Shown one piece after another: positions 7,731-16,037 of a DNA stretch of 64,000 nt. Origin of the DNA: Dermatobacter hominis (GTDB lineage Bacteria > Actinomycetota > Acidimicrobiia > Acidimicrobiales > Microtrichaceae); assembly GCF_020715685.1 (NCBI RefSeq), contig NZ_CP085840.1, positions 2,542,001 through 2,606,000 on the forward strand, in the 5' to 3' direction. Below the pieces are notes generated by a model, which was not told the origin of the DNA, ran no database searches, and worked only from the letters and a program-made list of their open reading frames with translations. A program made the position numbers and the translations under genes. How positions within the stretch are numbered: position 1 is the stretch's first letter; each line of letters opens with the position of its first letter.

Positions 7731-8372
7731 GTGCACGTCATCTTCGACCTCGACGGGACCGTCTGGGACTCCGAGCCCGGCATCCTCGCCTGCATGGCGC
7801 ACGCCCTGCACGAGCTCGGGCGGGAGGTGCCGACCGACGACGTGCTCCGGTCGCACATCGGACCGCCCCTGCGGTCGATGCTCGCCGAGGTCGGCGTGCC
7901 CGAGCCGCAGCTCGACGACGGTGTCCGCCTCTACCGGGAGCGGTACCTGACCGAAGGCGTCTACGAGGCGTCCCTGTACGACGGCGTGGTCGCGCTGCTC
8001 GACGCGGTCGCCCACGACGGCCACACCCTGGCGACGGCCACCTCCAAGGGCGAGGACCCGACCCTGACCATGCTGGAGCACTTCGGCATCCGGGACCGGT
8101 TCGAGGTGGTCGGCGCGGCCACGATGGACGGGGCCGCCACGACGAAGTCCGAGGTCCTGGCCCGCACGCTGGACGGCCTCGGCGACCCCGCCCGGTCGAC
8201 CTGCGTGCTCGTCGGGGACCGCGACCTCGACGTGAGGGGCGCCGCCGCCCACGGCGTCGACTGCATCGGCGCGGCCTGGGGCTACGGCGGCGCCGAGGAG
8301 CTGCGCGCCGCCGGGGCGTGGGCGATCGCCGACTCGCCCGCCGACGTGCCCGGCCTCCTGGACCACCGGTAG
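7731..8372 (+). CDS. HAD-family phosphatase (Gph/PGP-like)
   Basis: A 213-residue haloacid-dehalogenase hydrolase. Motif I is VIFDLDGTVWDSEPG at the extreme N-terminus, with catalytic aspartates in DLDGT. A helical cap follows (residues 15-85), motif II/III includes LATATSKGEDP, and motif IV is CVLVGDRDLDVRGAAAHGVD. The arrangement resembles phosphoglycolate phosphatases and 5'-nucleotidases, but the substrate is not determined. The GTG start places motif I at residue 6; an in-frame ATG six codons upstream is possible. Its TAG stop forms the first half of a -10 element for the next gene. Confidence 0.85.
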   Translation: MHVIFDLDGTVWDSEPGILACMAHALHELGREVPTDDVLRSHIGPPLRSMLAEVGVPEPQLDDGVRLYRERYLTEGVYEASLYDGVVALLDAVAHDGHTLATATSKGEDPTLTMLEHFGIRDRFEVVGAATMDGAATTKSEVLARTLDGLGDPARSTCVLVGDRDLDVRGAAAHGVDCIGAAWGYGGAEELRAAGAWAIADSPADVPGLLDHR

Positions 8373-8375
8373 CGT
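8370..8375 (+). promoter_or_regulatory. Leaderless -10 hexamer for the ABC exporter, overlapping the HAD stop
   Basis: TAGCGT begins with the TAG stop codon of the preceding gene, and the GTG of the ABC ATPase lies 8 nt further on. No ribosome site is visible. Confidence 0.5.
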
Positions 8376-8383
8376 CCGACGGC

Positions 8384-9382
8384 GTGACGTCCGGCGAACC
8401 CCCCGCCTCCGCCGCCGGCGACGAGGTCGTGGTGGTCGAGGACCTGGTCGTGCGCTACGGCTCGACGGTGGCGGTCGACGGCGTCTCCTTCACCGCTCGG
8501 GCCGGTGCCGTCACGACGGTGCTCGGACCGAACGGCGCCGGCAAGACCTCGACCGTCGAGCACCTCGAGGGCTACCGACCGGCGGCCGGCGGCCGCACGC
8601 GCGTCCTGGGACTGGACCCGATCGCCGACCACCGGCGGCTCACGGCCCGCGTCGGGGTGATGCTGCAGGACGGGGGCATCCCGACGGCCATCCGCCCGAC
8701 CGAGCTGCTGCGCCAGTACGCCGGCTTCTTCGAGCACCCGTTGGACCCGGACGACCTGCTGGCCCGCGTCGGGCTCGGGCACCGCGCCGGCACCGCCTAC
8801 CGGCGCCTCTCCGGCGGCGAGCAGCGCCGCCTGTCGCTGGCGCTGGCGGTCATCGGTCGCCCCGAGGTGGTGGTCCTCGACGAGCCGACCGCCGGGATCG
8901 ACCTGGAGGGCCGCGACGCGGTCCGCGAGGTCGTCGCCCAGCTGCGCGGCGACGGCGTGTGCGTGCTGATGACCACCCACGACCTGGACGAGGCCGAGCG
9001 GACCTCCGACCACGTGGTGATCATCGACCGCGGACGGGTGGTCGCCGCCGGCGCCCCGGCCGACCTCGTCCGGCCCAGCGATGCCGACCACATCCTGTTC
9101 GGGGCGCCCCCGGGCCTGCCGGTCGACGAGCTCGGCGACCACCTGGGCGCCGCCGTCACCCGGGTCACGCACGGCGAGTACCGAGTGGCGTTGGCGCCGA
9201 CGCCGGCCAACGTGGCGGCGGTGACGTCGTGGCTGGCGGAGCACGACCTCCCCCTCGAGGACCTCCGGGCCGGCCGCCAACGGCTCGACGACGTGTTCCG
9301 CCGCCTCACCGCCCACGACGAGCCCGTCGCCGCCCCGGCGACCGAGCGCGGTCGCCGCAGGCGTCGGAGGGCGCGCCGGTGA
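8384..9382 (+). CDS. ABC transporter ATP-binding protein
   Basis: A 332-residue ABC-2 type ATPase. Walker A is GPNGAGKTSTVEHLEGYRP, the signature is RLSGGEQRRLSLALAV and Walker B is EVVVLDEPTAGIDLE, followed by the H-loop in LMTTHDLDEAE. A C-terminal extension of about 90 residues ends in a basic tail. It overlaps the permease gene by 4 nt (GTGA), so the two form an exporter. Related ATPase-permease pairs sit beside ctaA/ctaB in other actinobacteria, which hints at a link to oxidase biogenesis; the substrate is unknown. Confidence 0.92.
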   Translation: MTSGEPPASAAGDEVVVVEDLVVRYGSTVAVDGVSFTARAGAVTTVLGPNGAGKTSTVEHLEGYRPAAGGRTRVLGLDPIADHRRLTARVGVMLQDGGIPTAIRPTELLRQYAGFFEHPLDPDDLLARVGLGHRAGTAYRRLSGGEQRRLSLALAVIGRPEVVVLDEPTAGIDLEGRDAVREVVAQLRGDGVCVLMTTHDLDEAERTSDHVVIIDRGRVVAAGAPADLVRPSDADHILFGAPPGLPVDELGDHLGAAVTRVTHGEYRVALAPTPANVAAVTSWLAEHDLPLEDLRAGRQRLDDVFRRLTAHDEPVAAPATERGRRRRRRARR

Positions 9383-10104
9383 AGGCGTTCCTGTCGCAGC
9401 TCCGCACCGAGCTCGCCCTGAGCTCGCGCCAGGGCGAGCAGCTCCTGGTCAGCCTGGGCATCCCGCTCCTGATCCTCGTCTTCTTCACCACCGTCGACAT
9501 CCTCCCGACCGGCCACGTCGACGAGCCGATCGACTTCCTCGCCCCGGCCGTCCTCGCGCTGGCCGTGATGTCGACCGCCATGGTGTCGCTCGGCATCGGC
9601 ACGGGCTTCGAGCGCCACTACGGGGTGCTCAAGCGCCTGGGCGCGTCGCCGCTCGGCCGCGGTCGGTGGGTCGCCGCCAAGATCACCACGGTCCTGCTCA
9701 CCGAGGTCGTGCAGTGGGTGGTGCTGATCGCCGTCGCGCTGCTGCTCGGGTGGTCGCCGCCCGCGTCGGGCTGGGCCGCGGCCGTCCTGGGCGCGCTGCT
9801 CGGCACCGCCGCATTCGGCGGCCTGGGCCTCCTCCTCGCCGGGACGCTGCCGGGCGTGGCGACGCTGGCGCTCGCCAACGGGCTCTACCTCGTGCTGCTG
9901 CTGACCGGCGGCATGGTCATCCCGCTCGAGGAGCTGCCGTCCGGCCTGGCCACGGTGTCGAAGGCGCTCCCCGCCGCGCCGCTCGCCGAGGTCGTGACCG
10001 GCTCCCTCGGAGGTGGCGGCGTCGCCGGCTGGGCGTGGGTGTCGCTCACCGCCTGGGCCGTCGCCGCCCCGGTCGCGGCGACCATCCTGTTCCGTTGGGA
10101 GTGA
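9379..10104 (+). CDS. ABC-2 type permease
   Basis: A 241-residue membrane protein with six predicted hydrophobic segments, including LLVSLGIPLLILVFFTTVD, VLALAVMSTAMVSLGIGTGF and ATLALANGLYLVLLLTGGMV. The cytoplasmic motif ERHYGVLKRLGASPLGRGRW is characteristic of ABC-2 export permeases. The GTG start overlaps the stop of the ATPase gene, so translation is coupled. It converges on the oxidase operon, separated by a short hairpin. Function: export of an unidentified substrate; the neighbours suggest respiratory-chain assembly, which is inference. Confidence 0.9.
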   Translation: MKAFLSQLRTELALSSRQGEQLLVSLGIPLLILVFFTTVDILPTGHVDEPIDFLAPAVLALAVMSTAMVSLGIGTGFERHYGVLKRLGASPLGRGRWVAAKITTVLLTEVVQWVVLIAVALLLGWSPPASGWAAAVLGALLGTAAFGGLGLLLAGTLPGVATLALANGLYLVLLLTGGMVIPLEELPSGLATVSKALPAAPLAEVVTGSLGGGGVAGWAWVSLTAWAVAAPVAATILFRWE

Positions 10105-10120
10105 CCGAAGCAGGGCCCGA

Positions 10121-10136
10121 CGCCGCCGAGGCGGCG
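10121..10136. terminator. Short GC hairpin between convergent genes
   Basis: CGCCGCC and GGCGGCG form a small perfect stem with a minimal loop in the 35-nt gap between the exporter and the end of the oxidase operon. It could act as a bidirectional terminator, without a U-tract. Confidence 0.35.
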
Positions 10137-10139
10137 GGA

Positions 10140-10565
10140 TCAGCCGCCGGTCTGGGCGACCGTCGTCGTGGTCACGGGGGGCGGCGGGTCGTTGAAGAAC
10201 GGGTTGCCGTTGTCCGTGAAGATGTTCATCGTCGCGAGGCCGACGAGGTAGACGGCGATCGCGATCGCGAGCCCGAAGTAGAAGATCCGCGTCAGCAGCC
10301 GGCTGTCGAAGCGCAGGTGCATGAAGAACGATGCGATCAGCACGAACTTCACGACCATGAGGACGAGCAGCAGCGGGTAGGCGAAGACCGACGTGTCGTC
10401 GCGGCCGAACCACGAGTCCCAGAAGTAGGTCGACACCTCGAGGGCGGTGATCCCGACCAGGATCCAGAAGATCGTGAAGTAGGTCCTGTTCGACGGCCCG
10501 TGGTCGTGGTGCTCGCCCGGGTGGACCGGGGAGTCGTCGTCGAGTTCCTCAACGGTGGTGCTCAC
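10140..10565 (-). CDS. Cytochrome c oxidase subunit IV-type protein
   Basis: A 141-residue membrane protein with three hydrophobic helices: YFTIFWILVGITALEVSTYF, AYPLLLVLMVVKFVLIASFF and FYFGLAIAIAVYLVGLATMN. The middle helix ends in SFFMHLRFDSRLLTRIF, the typical MHL segment of prokaryotic subunit IV (CoxD/CyoD-like). It is the last gene of the oxidase operon, 49 nt after ctaE. Such subunits stabilise the core complex and carry no redox centre. A proline/threonine-rich tail follows the third helix. Confidence 0.88.
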   Translation of the reverse strand: MSTTVEELDDDSPVHPGEHHDHGPSNRTYFTIFWILVGITALEVSTYFWDSWFGRDDTSVFAYPLLLVLMVVKFVLIASFFMHLRFDSRLLTRIFYFGLAIAIAVYLVGLATMNIFTDNGNPFFNDPPPPVTTTTVAQTGG

Positions 10566-10614
10566 GGCTCGCTCCTCAGAGGGTTCGGCGCGGGGTCGAT
10601 CAGGGATCGCGGGA

Positions 10615-11244
10615 TCACGGGATGAGGTAGACGATCGCGAAGATCACGACCCAGACGATGTCCACGAAGTGCCAGTAGAGGCCCAGGACCTCGACGGCCT
10701 CGGCCTGCAGCTGCTTGCGGAACGAGTACCCGACGGCGCTCAGCAGCATGATGATGCCGATCGCCACGTGGGCGCCGTGGAACCCGGTCAGCGTGTAGAA
10801 GGCCGACGCCGACACGTTCGACGTGTAGCCGAGGCCCTCGCGCACGAACTCGGTGAACTCGTACACCTGGCCGGCGAGGAAGAGCCCGCCGAGCAGGCAC
10901 GTGGTGGTGAGCCACAGGCGCATCCGCTTGTGGTCGCCGCTCATGATCGCGTTCACCGCCAGCACCATCGTCAGCGAGCTCATCAGGAGGATGAAGCTCG
11001 TCATCGAGGTGAACGGGATGTTGAACAGCTCCGACGCCTTGAGCGGCGAGCCGGACAGGCCGGGGATGCTGCCCGGGCGGTTCTTGTAGAGCAGGTAGGT
11101 CGAGATGAGGCCGCCGAAGAGCAGGCAGTCCGACGCCAGGTAGACCCACATCGCCAACTTGGTGTTGGAGATGCCGGTCGACGTGGCGTGGGCGTCGTCG
11201 GGGAACTCCAGGTCCTCGACCTGTTCGAGGGAGATGTCAGCCAA
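10615..11244 (-). CDS. ctaE: Cytochrome c oxidase subunit III
   Basis: A 209-residue subunit III with five hydrophobic helices. Conserved features are LAMWVYLASDCLLFGGLIS, AGQVYEFTEF with the lipid-site glutamate, TLTGFHGAHVAIGIIML and the C-terminal LYWHFVDIVWVVIFAIVYL. I chose a TTG start that overlaps the ctaD stop and has GAGGAG seven bases upstream; the longer frame from 11331 would run deep into ctaD. Overlap implies translational coupling. It belongs to the caa3-type oxidase encoded by ctaC and ctaD. Confidence 0.93.
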   Translation of the reverse strand: MADISLEQVEDLEFPDDAHATSTGISNTKLAMWVYLASDCLLFGGLISTYLLYKNRPGSIPGLSGSPLKASELFNIPFTSMTSFILLMSSLTMVLAVNAIMSGDHKRMRLWLTTTCLLGGLFLAGQVYEFTEFVREGLGYTSNVSASAFYTLTGFHGAHVAIGIIMLLSAVGYSFRKQLQAEAVEVLGLYWHFVDIVWVVIFAIVYLIP

Positions 11245-13327
11245 CGGTCGTCTCCTCGGTGCTGGCCATGGCCGGCTCGGGGGTGCGCTCGTCCGCGCCG
11301 TCCCCGCCGCCGTCGACCGTGGCGTCGTCACCGTCGGCGCCGGTGCCCCCCTCGGGGGCCTCCGCCGCGTCGGGGTGGTCGTCGGTCGGGTGGTCGTCGT
11401 GGTGGCCGTGACCGGCGTTCGGGTCGGTCGACGGCTCGAAGACCCAGCCGAAGATGCCGAGGACGATCAGCAGGGCCCCCGGCACCGCCCACCAGTAGTT
11501 GAAGATCAGGCCGTAGCCGACCAGCGGGAAGCCGATCGCCATGACGAGGGGCCAGTACGACGGCGACGGCAGGTGCACGTCGGTGGCGTCGCCCTTCTGC
11601 ACCACGTCCTCGGTGGCGGCGATGCGGACCAGGCGGCCGTTCTCGTCGTGGCCGTACTTGCGGTGCCAGAACTCGTCGAGCTCCTCGACCACCGGCGTCT
11701 CGTCGAAGTTGTGCTCCGGGGCGGGCGACGGGATCATCCACTCGAGCGAGCGGGCGTCCCACGGGTCCGGCCCGGGGTTCACACGCTCACGGCGGTGCTT
11801 CCGGTAGCTGAGGTGGATGTTCACCATGAAGATGATCAGCGCCACCGCGATCGTGAAGGCGCCGATCGTCGCCACCATGTTCCAGAGGTTGAACCCCTGG
11901 CCCTCGGTGTAGGTGAAGGTCCGGCGCATCATGCCCTGGAGCCCCAGGATGTGCATCGGCCCGAAGGTCAGGTTGAACCCGACCAGCATCACCCAGAAGT
12001 GCCACTTCCCGAGGCGCTCGCCGAGCATGTAGCCGAAGATCTTCGGCCACCAGAAGTACATGCCGGAGAACAGGCCCAGCAGGGCGCCGCCGAAGAGCAC
12101 GTAGTGGAAGTGGGCGACGATGTAGTAGGTGTCGGTCTGCTGGGTGTCGGCCGGGGCGAAGGCGTGGGTCACGCCGGACAGGCCGCCGATCGTGAACATG
12201 GCGACGAGGCCCACGGAGAACAGCATCGCGGTGGTGAACCGGAGCCGGCCGCCGTACATCGTGGCCATCCAGTTCAGGATCTTCACGCCCGTCGGGACGG
12301 CGATGAACATCGTCGCGAGCGAGAAGGCCAGCACCGACAGCGTCCCGATGCCCGAGGCGAACATGTGGTGGGCCCACACGCCCCAGCCCATGAAGCCGAT
12401 GGCGATGCCCGAGCCGACCATGAACGGGTAGCCGAAGATCGGCTTGCGGGAGAACGTCGGGATCACCTCGGAGGCGATCCCGAAGCTCGGCAAGATCATG
12501 ATGTAGACCTCCGGGTGACCGAAGATCCAGAACAGGTTCTCCCAGAGGAACGGATCGCCGCCCTTCGATGCGTCGAAGAACGTGGCGCCGAAGAGCCGGT
12601 CGAACATCAGCAGGAACAGCGCCACGGTGATGACCGGGAGCGCGAAGACCAGCAGCACCTGGACCACGAACGTCATCCAGGTGAAGACCGGCATCTTCAT
12701 GAGCGTCATGCCCGGCGCCCGCATGTTGAGCACCGTGACGGTCAGGTTGATGGCCGACACCGTCGAGCCGATGCCCATGATGATCAGGCCGACGGCGTAG
12801 AAGTCGATGCCGTGGCCGGGCGAGAAGGCGACACCGGAGTTCGGGGCGTAGTTGAACCAGCCGCCGTCGGCGCCGCCGCCCAGGAACCAGGACGTGTTGA
12901 AGAAGATCGCACCGGCGAGCCACACCCACAGGGACAGGGCGTTCATGCGGGGGAACGCGACGTCGCGGGCGCCGATCTGCAACGGCAGCAGGTAGTTCGC
13001 GAACGCGGAGGCCATCGGCATCACCACGAGGAACACCATCGTGACGCCGTGCATCGTGAAGACCTGGTTGTACAGGTCGGCCGAGAGCAGCTTGGAGCCG
13101 GGGATGGCGAGCTGCGTGCGGATGAGGAGCGCCTCGAAACCGCCGACCAGCAGGAAGAAGAACGATGCGGCGCCGTACATGATGCCGATCTTCTTGTGGT
13201 CCACCGTCGTGAACCACGCCTTCCAGCCGGACGTGGCCGTCGGGCGCGAGAACACGCCCATCGGCTTCGTGACGGTCGCGGCGCCGGTGGTGAGCTCGAG
13301 CGGGGAGCGCTCTTCGACAAGTGCCAT
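11237..13327 (-). CDS. ctaD: Cytochrome c oxidase subunit I with C-terminal extension
   Basis: The 696-residue catalytic subunit binds heme a, heme a3 and CuB. All ligands are present: His93 in FTMHGVTMVF, the CuB His and cross-linked Tyr in GHPEVYIMILP, the WAHHMF pair, and AHFHYVLFGG. Proton-channel residues are visible in GARDVAFPR (D channel) and VPTGVKILNW (K channel). After the usual twelve helices an extra tail of about 150 residues carries PSYWPLVMAIGFPLVGYG, two more helices and a His/Asp-rich acidic end. That tail resembles actinobacterial subunit IV (CtaF). The ATG has an AAGGA site upstream. Confidence 0.97.
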   Translation of the reverse strand: MALVEERSPLELTTGAATVTKPMGVFSRPTATSGWKAWFTTVDHKKIGIMYGAASFFFLLVGGFEALLIRTQLAIPGSKLLSADLYNQVFTMHGVTMVFLVVMPMASAFANYLLPLQIGARDVAFPRMNALSLWVWLAGAIFFNTSWFLGGGADGGWFNYAPNSGVAFSPGHGIDFYAVGLIIMGIGSTVSAINLTVTVLNMRAPGMTLMKMPVFTWMTFVVQVLLVFALPVITVALFLLMFDRLFGATFFDASKGGDPFLWENLFWIFGHPEVYIMILPSFGIASEVIPTFSRKPIFGYPFMVGSGIAIGFMGWGVWAHHMFASGIGTLSVLAFSLATMFIAVPTGVKILNWMATMYGGRLRFTTAMLFSVGLVAMFTIGGLSGVTHAFAPADTQQTDTYYIVAHFHYVLFGGALLGLFSGMYFWWPKIFGYMLGERLGKWHFWVMLVGFNLTFGPMHILGLQGMMRRTFTYTEGQGFNLWNMVATIGAFTIAVALIIFMVNIHLSYRKHRRERVNPGPDPWDARSLEWMIPSPAPEHNFDETPVVEELDEFWHRKYGHDENGRLVRIAATEDVVQKGDATDVHLPSPSYWPLVMAIGFPLVGYGLIFNYWWAVPGALLIVLGIFGWVFEPSTDPNAGHGHHDDHPTDDHPDAAEAPEGGTGADGDDATVDGGGDGADERTPEPAMASTEETTVG

Positions 13328-13359
13328 GTGGTGGTCCTTCTCGTCCTTCTCCGGCCGGC

Positions 13360-14544
13360 CTACTTCAGCGTCACCAGGTAGGCGACGAGCTGATCGATCT
13401 GCTCCTCCGTCAGCTGGAGGTTCGGCATGCCCTGACCGTTGTCGGGGTTCATCGGCTTGATGGCCTCTGGATCGCGGAGCCAGTCCTTCAGGTTCGACGT
13501 GTCGGGGATGCCGTCGGGCACCGCCGTCACGGCCTCGGCCGCCTTGCCCTGGTACAGGGGCAGCAGCGACCCGGCGAACGTCTGGCGCATCATCAGGTGC
13601 GTCAGGTTCGGCGCGTTGCCGGACGACACCGTGATGTCGACCGAGGCGCCGTAGTCGGGGTTGGGCACGTCGTCGTAGGTGTACGGCGCCGTGGAGTCGG
13701 GCCGGAGCCCGTTGACCTGGTGGCAGCGGGCGCACTGCGCCACGAAGAGCTCCTGGCCCGCCAGCGCCTTGGCGTCGGTGGGCTGCTCGGGAGCCTTCGT
13801 CATCGCCGCCACCCACTCGTCGTACTCGGCCTGGGGCAGCGCCTTGAGCTCCATGCGCATGACGCCGTGGGACAGGCCGCAGTACTCGGTGCACTGGCCC
13901 TGGTAGATGCCTGGCTTCTCGGCCGTCATGATCAGCGTGTGGGTCCGCCCGGGCACGGCGTCCTTCTTGCCGTTGATGGCGGGGATCCAGAACGAGTGGA
14001 TGACATCGTTGGACTGGATCTTGACCTCGACGTCGCGACCGACCGGCACGACGATCTGGGTGGCGGTGATGATGTCGACCTCGCCGTCGCGGTCGATGTC
14101 GTAGCGGTACTCCCACCACCACTGCTGGCCGATGACCCGGATCTCGATCGGGTCCTTCGACTCCTCGAGGTTGAGCAGCGTCTGGACGTTGAACACGGCC
14201 AGGACGGCGAGCAGCAGGGCCGGCACGACCGTCCAGGTGATCTCGAGCGGGGTGTTGCCGTGGGTCTGCGTCGGCTCCTCGACGCCGTCGACGTCGTGGC
14301 GGTTCCGCCGGAACCGGACGACCATCCAGATGATGGCCACCTCGACGAGCAGGAACACCAGGCCGGCGATCGCGAACACCGGCTTGACCAGGCCGAAGAT
14401 CTCCCAGTTCTGCTTGCCGGCGGGCGCGAGGGTGTTGAGCGGCTTCTCCGGGTCGCCGATGTTGCGCAGGATCAGCCAGAAGCCGACGACCATGACGACC
14501 AGCGAGATGACCGCTGCGATCGTCGCGTTCCGCTTGTTCCGCAT
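13360..14544 (-). CDS. ctaC: Cytochrome c oxidase subunit II with fused cytochrome c (caa3 type)
   Basis: A 394-residue protein. Two N-terminal helices (TIAAVISLVVMVVGFWLILR, FAIAGLVFLLVEVAIIWMVV) anchor a periplasmic cupredoxin domain. The CuA centre is complete: VIHSFWIP supplies one histidine and CTEYCGLSHGVM the two cysteines, second histidine and methionine. QQWWWEYRYD is the aromatic electron-entry patch. After residue 280 a class I cytochrome c domain follows with heme site CARCH and a distal methionine in GMPNLQL. The fused heme domain makes this a caa3 oxidase. Start ATG has GAGAGG upstream. Confidence 0.96.
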   Translation of the reverse strand: MRNKRNATIAAVISLVVMVVGFWLILRNIGDPEKPLNTLAPAGKQNWEIFGLVKPVFAIAGLVFLLVEVAIIWMVVRFRRNRHDVDGVEEPTQTHGNTPLEITWTVVPALLLAVLAVFNVQTLLNLEESKDPIEIRVIGQQWWWEYRYDIDRDGEVDIITATQIVVPVGRDVEVKIQSNDVIHSFWIPAINGKKDAVPGRTHTLIMTAEKPGIYQGQCTEYCGLSHGVMRMELKALPQAEYDEWVAAMTKAPEQPTDAKALAGQELFVAQCARCHQVNGLRPDSTAPYTYDDVPNPDYGASVDITVSSGNAPNLTHLMMRQTFAGSLLPLYQGKAAEAVTAVPDGIPDTSNLKDWLRDPEAIKPMNPDNGQGMPNLQLTEEQIDQLVAYLVTLK

Positions 14545-14554
14545 ACCCAACCTC

Positions 14555-15454
14555 TCACTCACCGGCGAGCAGGGGGAGAGTATCCACCGCCCCGCTCGCG
14601 GAAGCCGAATCGACCACGACCGCCGGGTTCGCCGCGGCGCCGTGCTCCTCCTCGCCCACGTGCTGCTCGCCCGCGACGCCGCCGGCGATGCCGGCACCGA
14701 TGAGCACGACGCCTCCGACCAGGAGGACGGCGACGACGAGCGAGCGCTTCAGCTCGGGCCGGCCGGCGAGCACGAACGCCAGCCCGAACACGACCACCGC
14801 GGCCACGATGATGACGTAGACCGACGCCTCCTGGGGCAGCGCCAGCAGGAGCCGCGACACGCAGAGGACGATGACCGCCAGCGTCAGCACGGCCAGGACC
14901 GGGACCTCGAGCGGGTCGAGCAGGTCGTGGCGCAGCTGCCGGTTCGCCGTCTGGTCGCCGGTGGCCCGCTCGGCCCAGGCCCGCACCGTCCACGACACGA
15001 GCACGACGGCGAGCAGGATGGCGCCCACCCAGAACAGGACCGGGTCGACGGCCAGGCCGACGACGGCGATGCCGACGCCGAACGCACCGACGAGCGGCCA
15101 GTAGCTGAGGCCGATCGGCGTCAGGACCGCCGGGTTGACGGCGGTGGCGGCGTCGCCGCCCTCCATCTGGACCAGCACGTCGGGGCTGCCGTCGCGGAAG
15201 GCGGTCGAGAACCCGCCGAGCGCCGCCATCACCGCGGCGAAGCCCATGAGGACGCTGTAGCCGACGTGGTCGCCGACCCAGCCCTTCCAGCCGAACGTGA
15301 GCGGGCCGACGATCGAGTTGACGACATCACCGTCCTGGAAGACGCCGATCACGCCGCTGTGCTCGGCCGCCCCGGAGAGGAAGCCGTACACCACGGCCGC
15401 GGCGAAGCCGACGGCGGCGGCGGCGTAGAAGAACTTGGAACCCCGTGTGATCAT
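14555..15454 (-). CDS. CtaF-like polytopic membrane protein of the oxidase operon
   Basis: A 299-residue protein with about seven hydrophobic segments. The first 160 residues resemble actinobacterial oxidase subunit IV (CtaF): an N-terminal helix FFYAAAAVGFAAAVVYGFLS, then LSYWPLVGAFGVGIAVVGLA, the same SYWPLV motif found in the ctaD tail. The last 130 residues hold three more helices and no recognisable motif. No metal-binding residues are evident. It lies between the pseudo-subunit III gene and ctaC with gaps of 7 and 10 nt, so it is part of the operon. A TTG immediately before the ATG is an alternative start. Specific function unknown. Confidence 0.7.
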   Translation of the reverse strand: MITRGSKFFYAAAAVGFAAAVVYGFLSGAAEHSGVIGVFQDGDVVNSIVGPLTFGWKGWVGDHVGYSVLMGFAAVMAALGGFSTAFRDGSPDVLVQMEGGDAATAVNPAVLTPIGLSYWPLVGAFGVGIAVVGLAVDPVLFWVGAILLAVVLVSWTVRAWAERATGDQTANRQLRHDLLDPLEVPVLAVLTLAVIVLCVSRLLLALPQEASVYVIIVAAVVVFGLAFVLAGRPELKRSLVVAVLLVGGVVLIGAGIAGGVAGEQHVGEEEHGAAANPAVVVDSASASGAVDTLPLLAGE

Positions 15455-15461
15455 CAAGCGC

Positions 15462-16037
15462 TCACTTCATGACGTAGACGGCGACCCAGACCACGGCGTA
15501 GACCGCGACGCTGGCGTACCAGAACACTGCGGCCGCGGCGATCCCGTCGGGCTGGCGGCTGGAGAACTGGCCTCCCAGGGCCCGGAAGGCCATGAGGGCG
15601 ATGAAGATCATCCCGGCGACGACCATGGCCAGGCTGCCGCCGGTGACGGCGTAGAACAGCGGGCCCTCGGCCTGGTCGAGCACGACCGCGGCCTGCTTGT
15701 AGAGGAACGTCGTCTGGTTGACGAAGGCGGCGCCGAGCAGCAGCGTCACGCCGAGCGCCAGGTAGGTGTGCCCCCGGTCGTCGCGGGCGATCGAGTAGAC
15801 GGCCCACTGCATGGTGATCACCGACATGGCGAGCGTCAGCGCCTGCATGTTCGGCTGGGTCAGCGGGATGTTGTTGGCGGCGAACCAGTCGGCGCCGCCG
15901 GCGTTGCGGGCCGCGAGGTAGTAGCCGATGAGCGTGGCCATCACGGCGACCACGCCGGCGGTGGCGAAGGCGGTGCCGAACAGCAGCTCTCGGCGGCGGG
16001 GCTGCTGCGGTGCGGGCAGGGCGACGGCGTCGGCCAT
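15462..16037 (-). CDS. Degenerate cytochrome oxidase subunit III paralogue
   Basis: A 191-residue membrane protein with five helices that align with ctaE of the same operon. The conserved polar residues are gone: QVYEFTEF becomes VNQTTFLY, TGFHGAHVAIG becomes TGGSLAMVVAG, and WHFVDIVW becomes WYASVAVY. The family glutamate and histidines are therefore absent although hydrophobic spacing is kept. Its ATG overlaps the stop of the upstream subunit I paralogue (TGATG), so the two are translationally coupled. It probably packs against that protein as the canonical subunit III packs on subunit I. No enzymatic role can be assigned. Confidence 0.75.
   Translation of the reverse strand: MADAVALPAPQQPRRRELLFGTAFATAGVVAVMATLIGYYLAARNAGGADWFAANNIPLTQPNMQALTLAMSVITMQWAVYSIARDDRGHTYLALGVTLLLGAAFVNQTTFLYKQAAVVLDQAEGPLFYAVTGGSLAMVVAGMIFIALMAFRALGGQFSSRQPDGIAAAAVFWYASVAVYAVVWVAVYVMK

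Noticed and set aside
13328-14122. In-frame extension of subunit I giving a 961-residue protein
   Set aside because: The extension lies over ctaC, and the family start plus ribosome site is at 13327.
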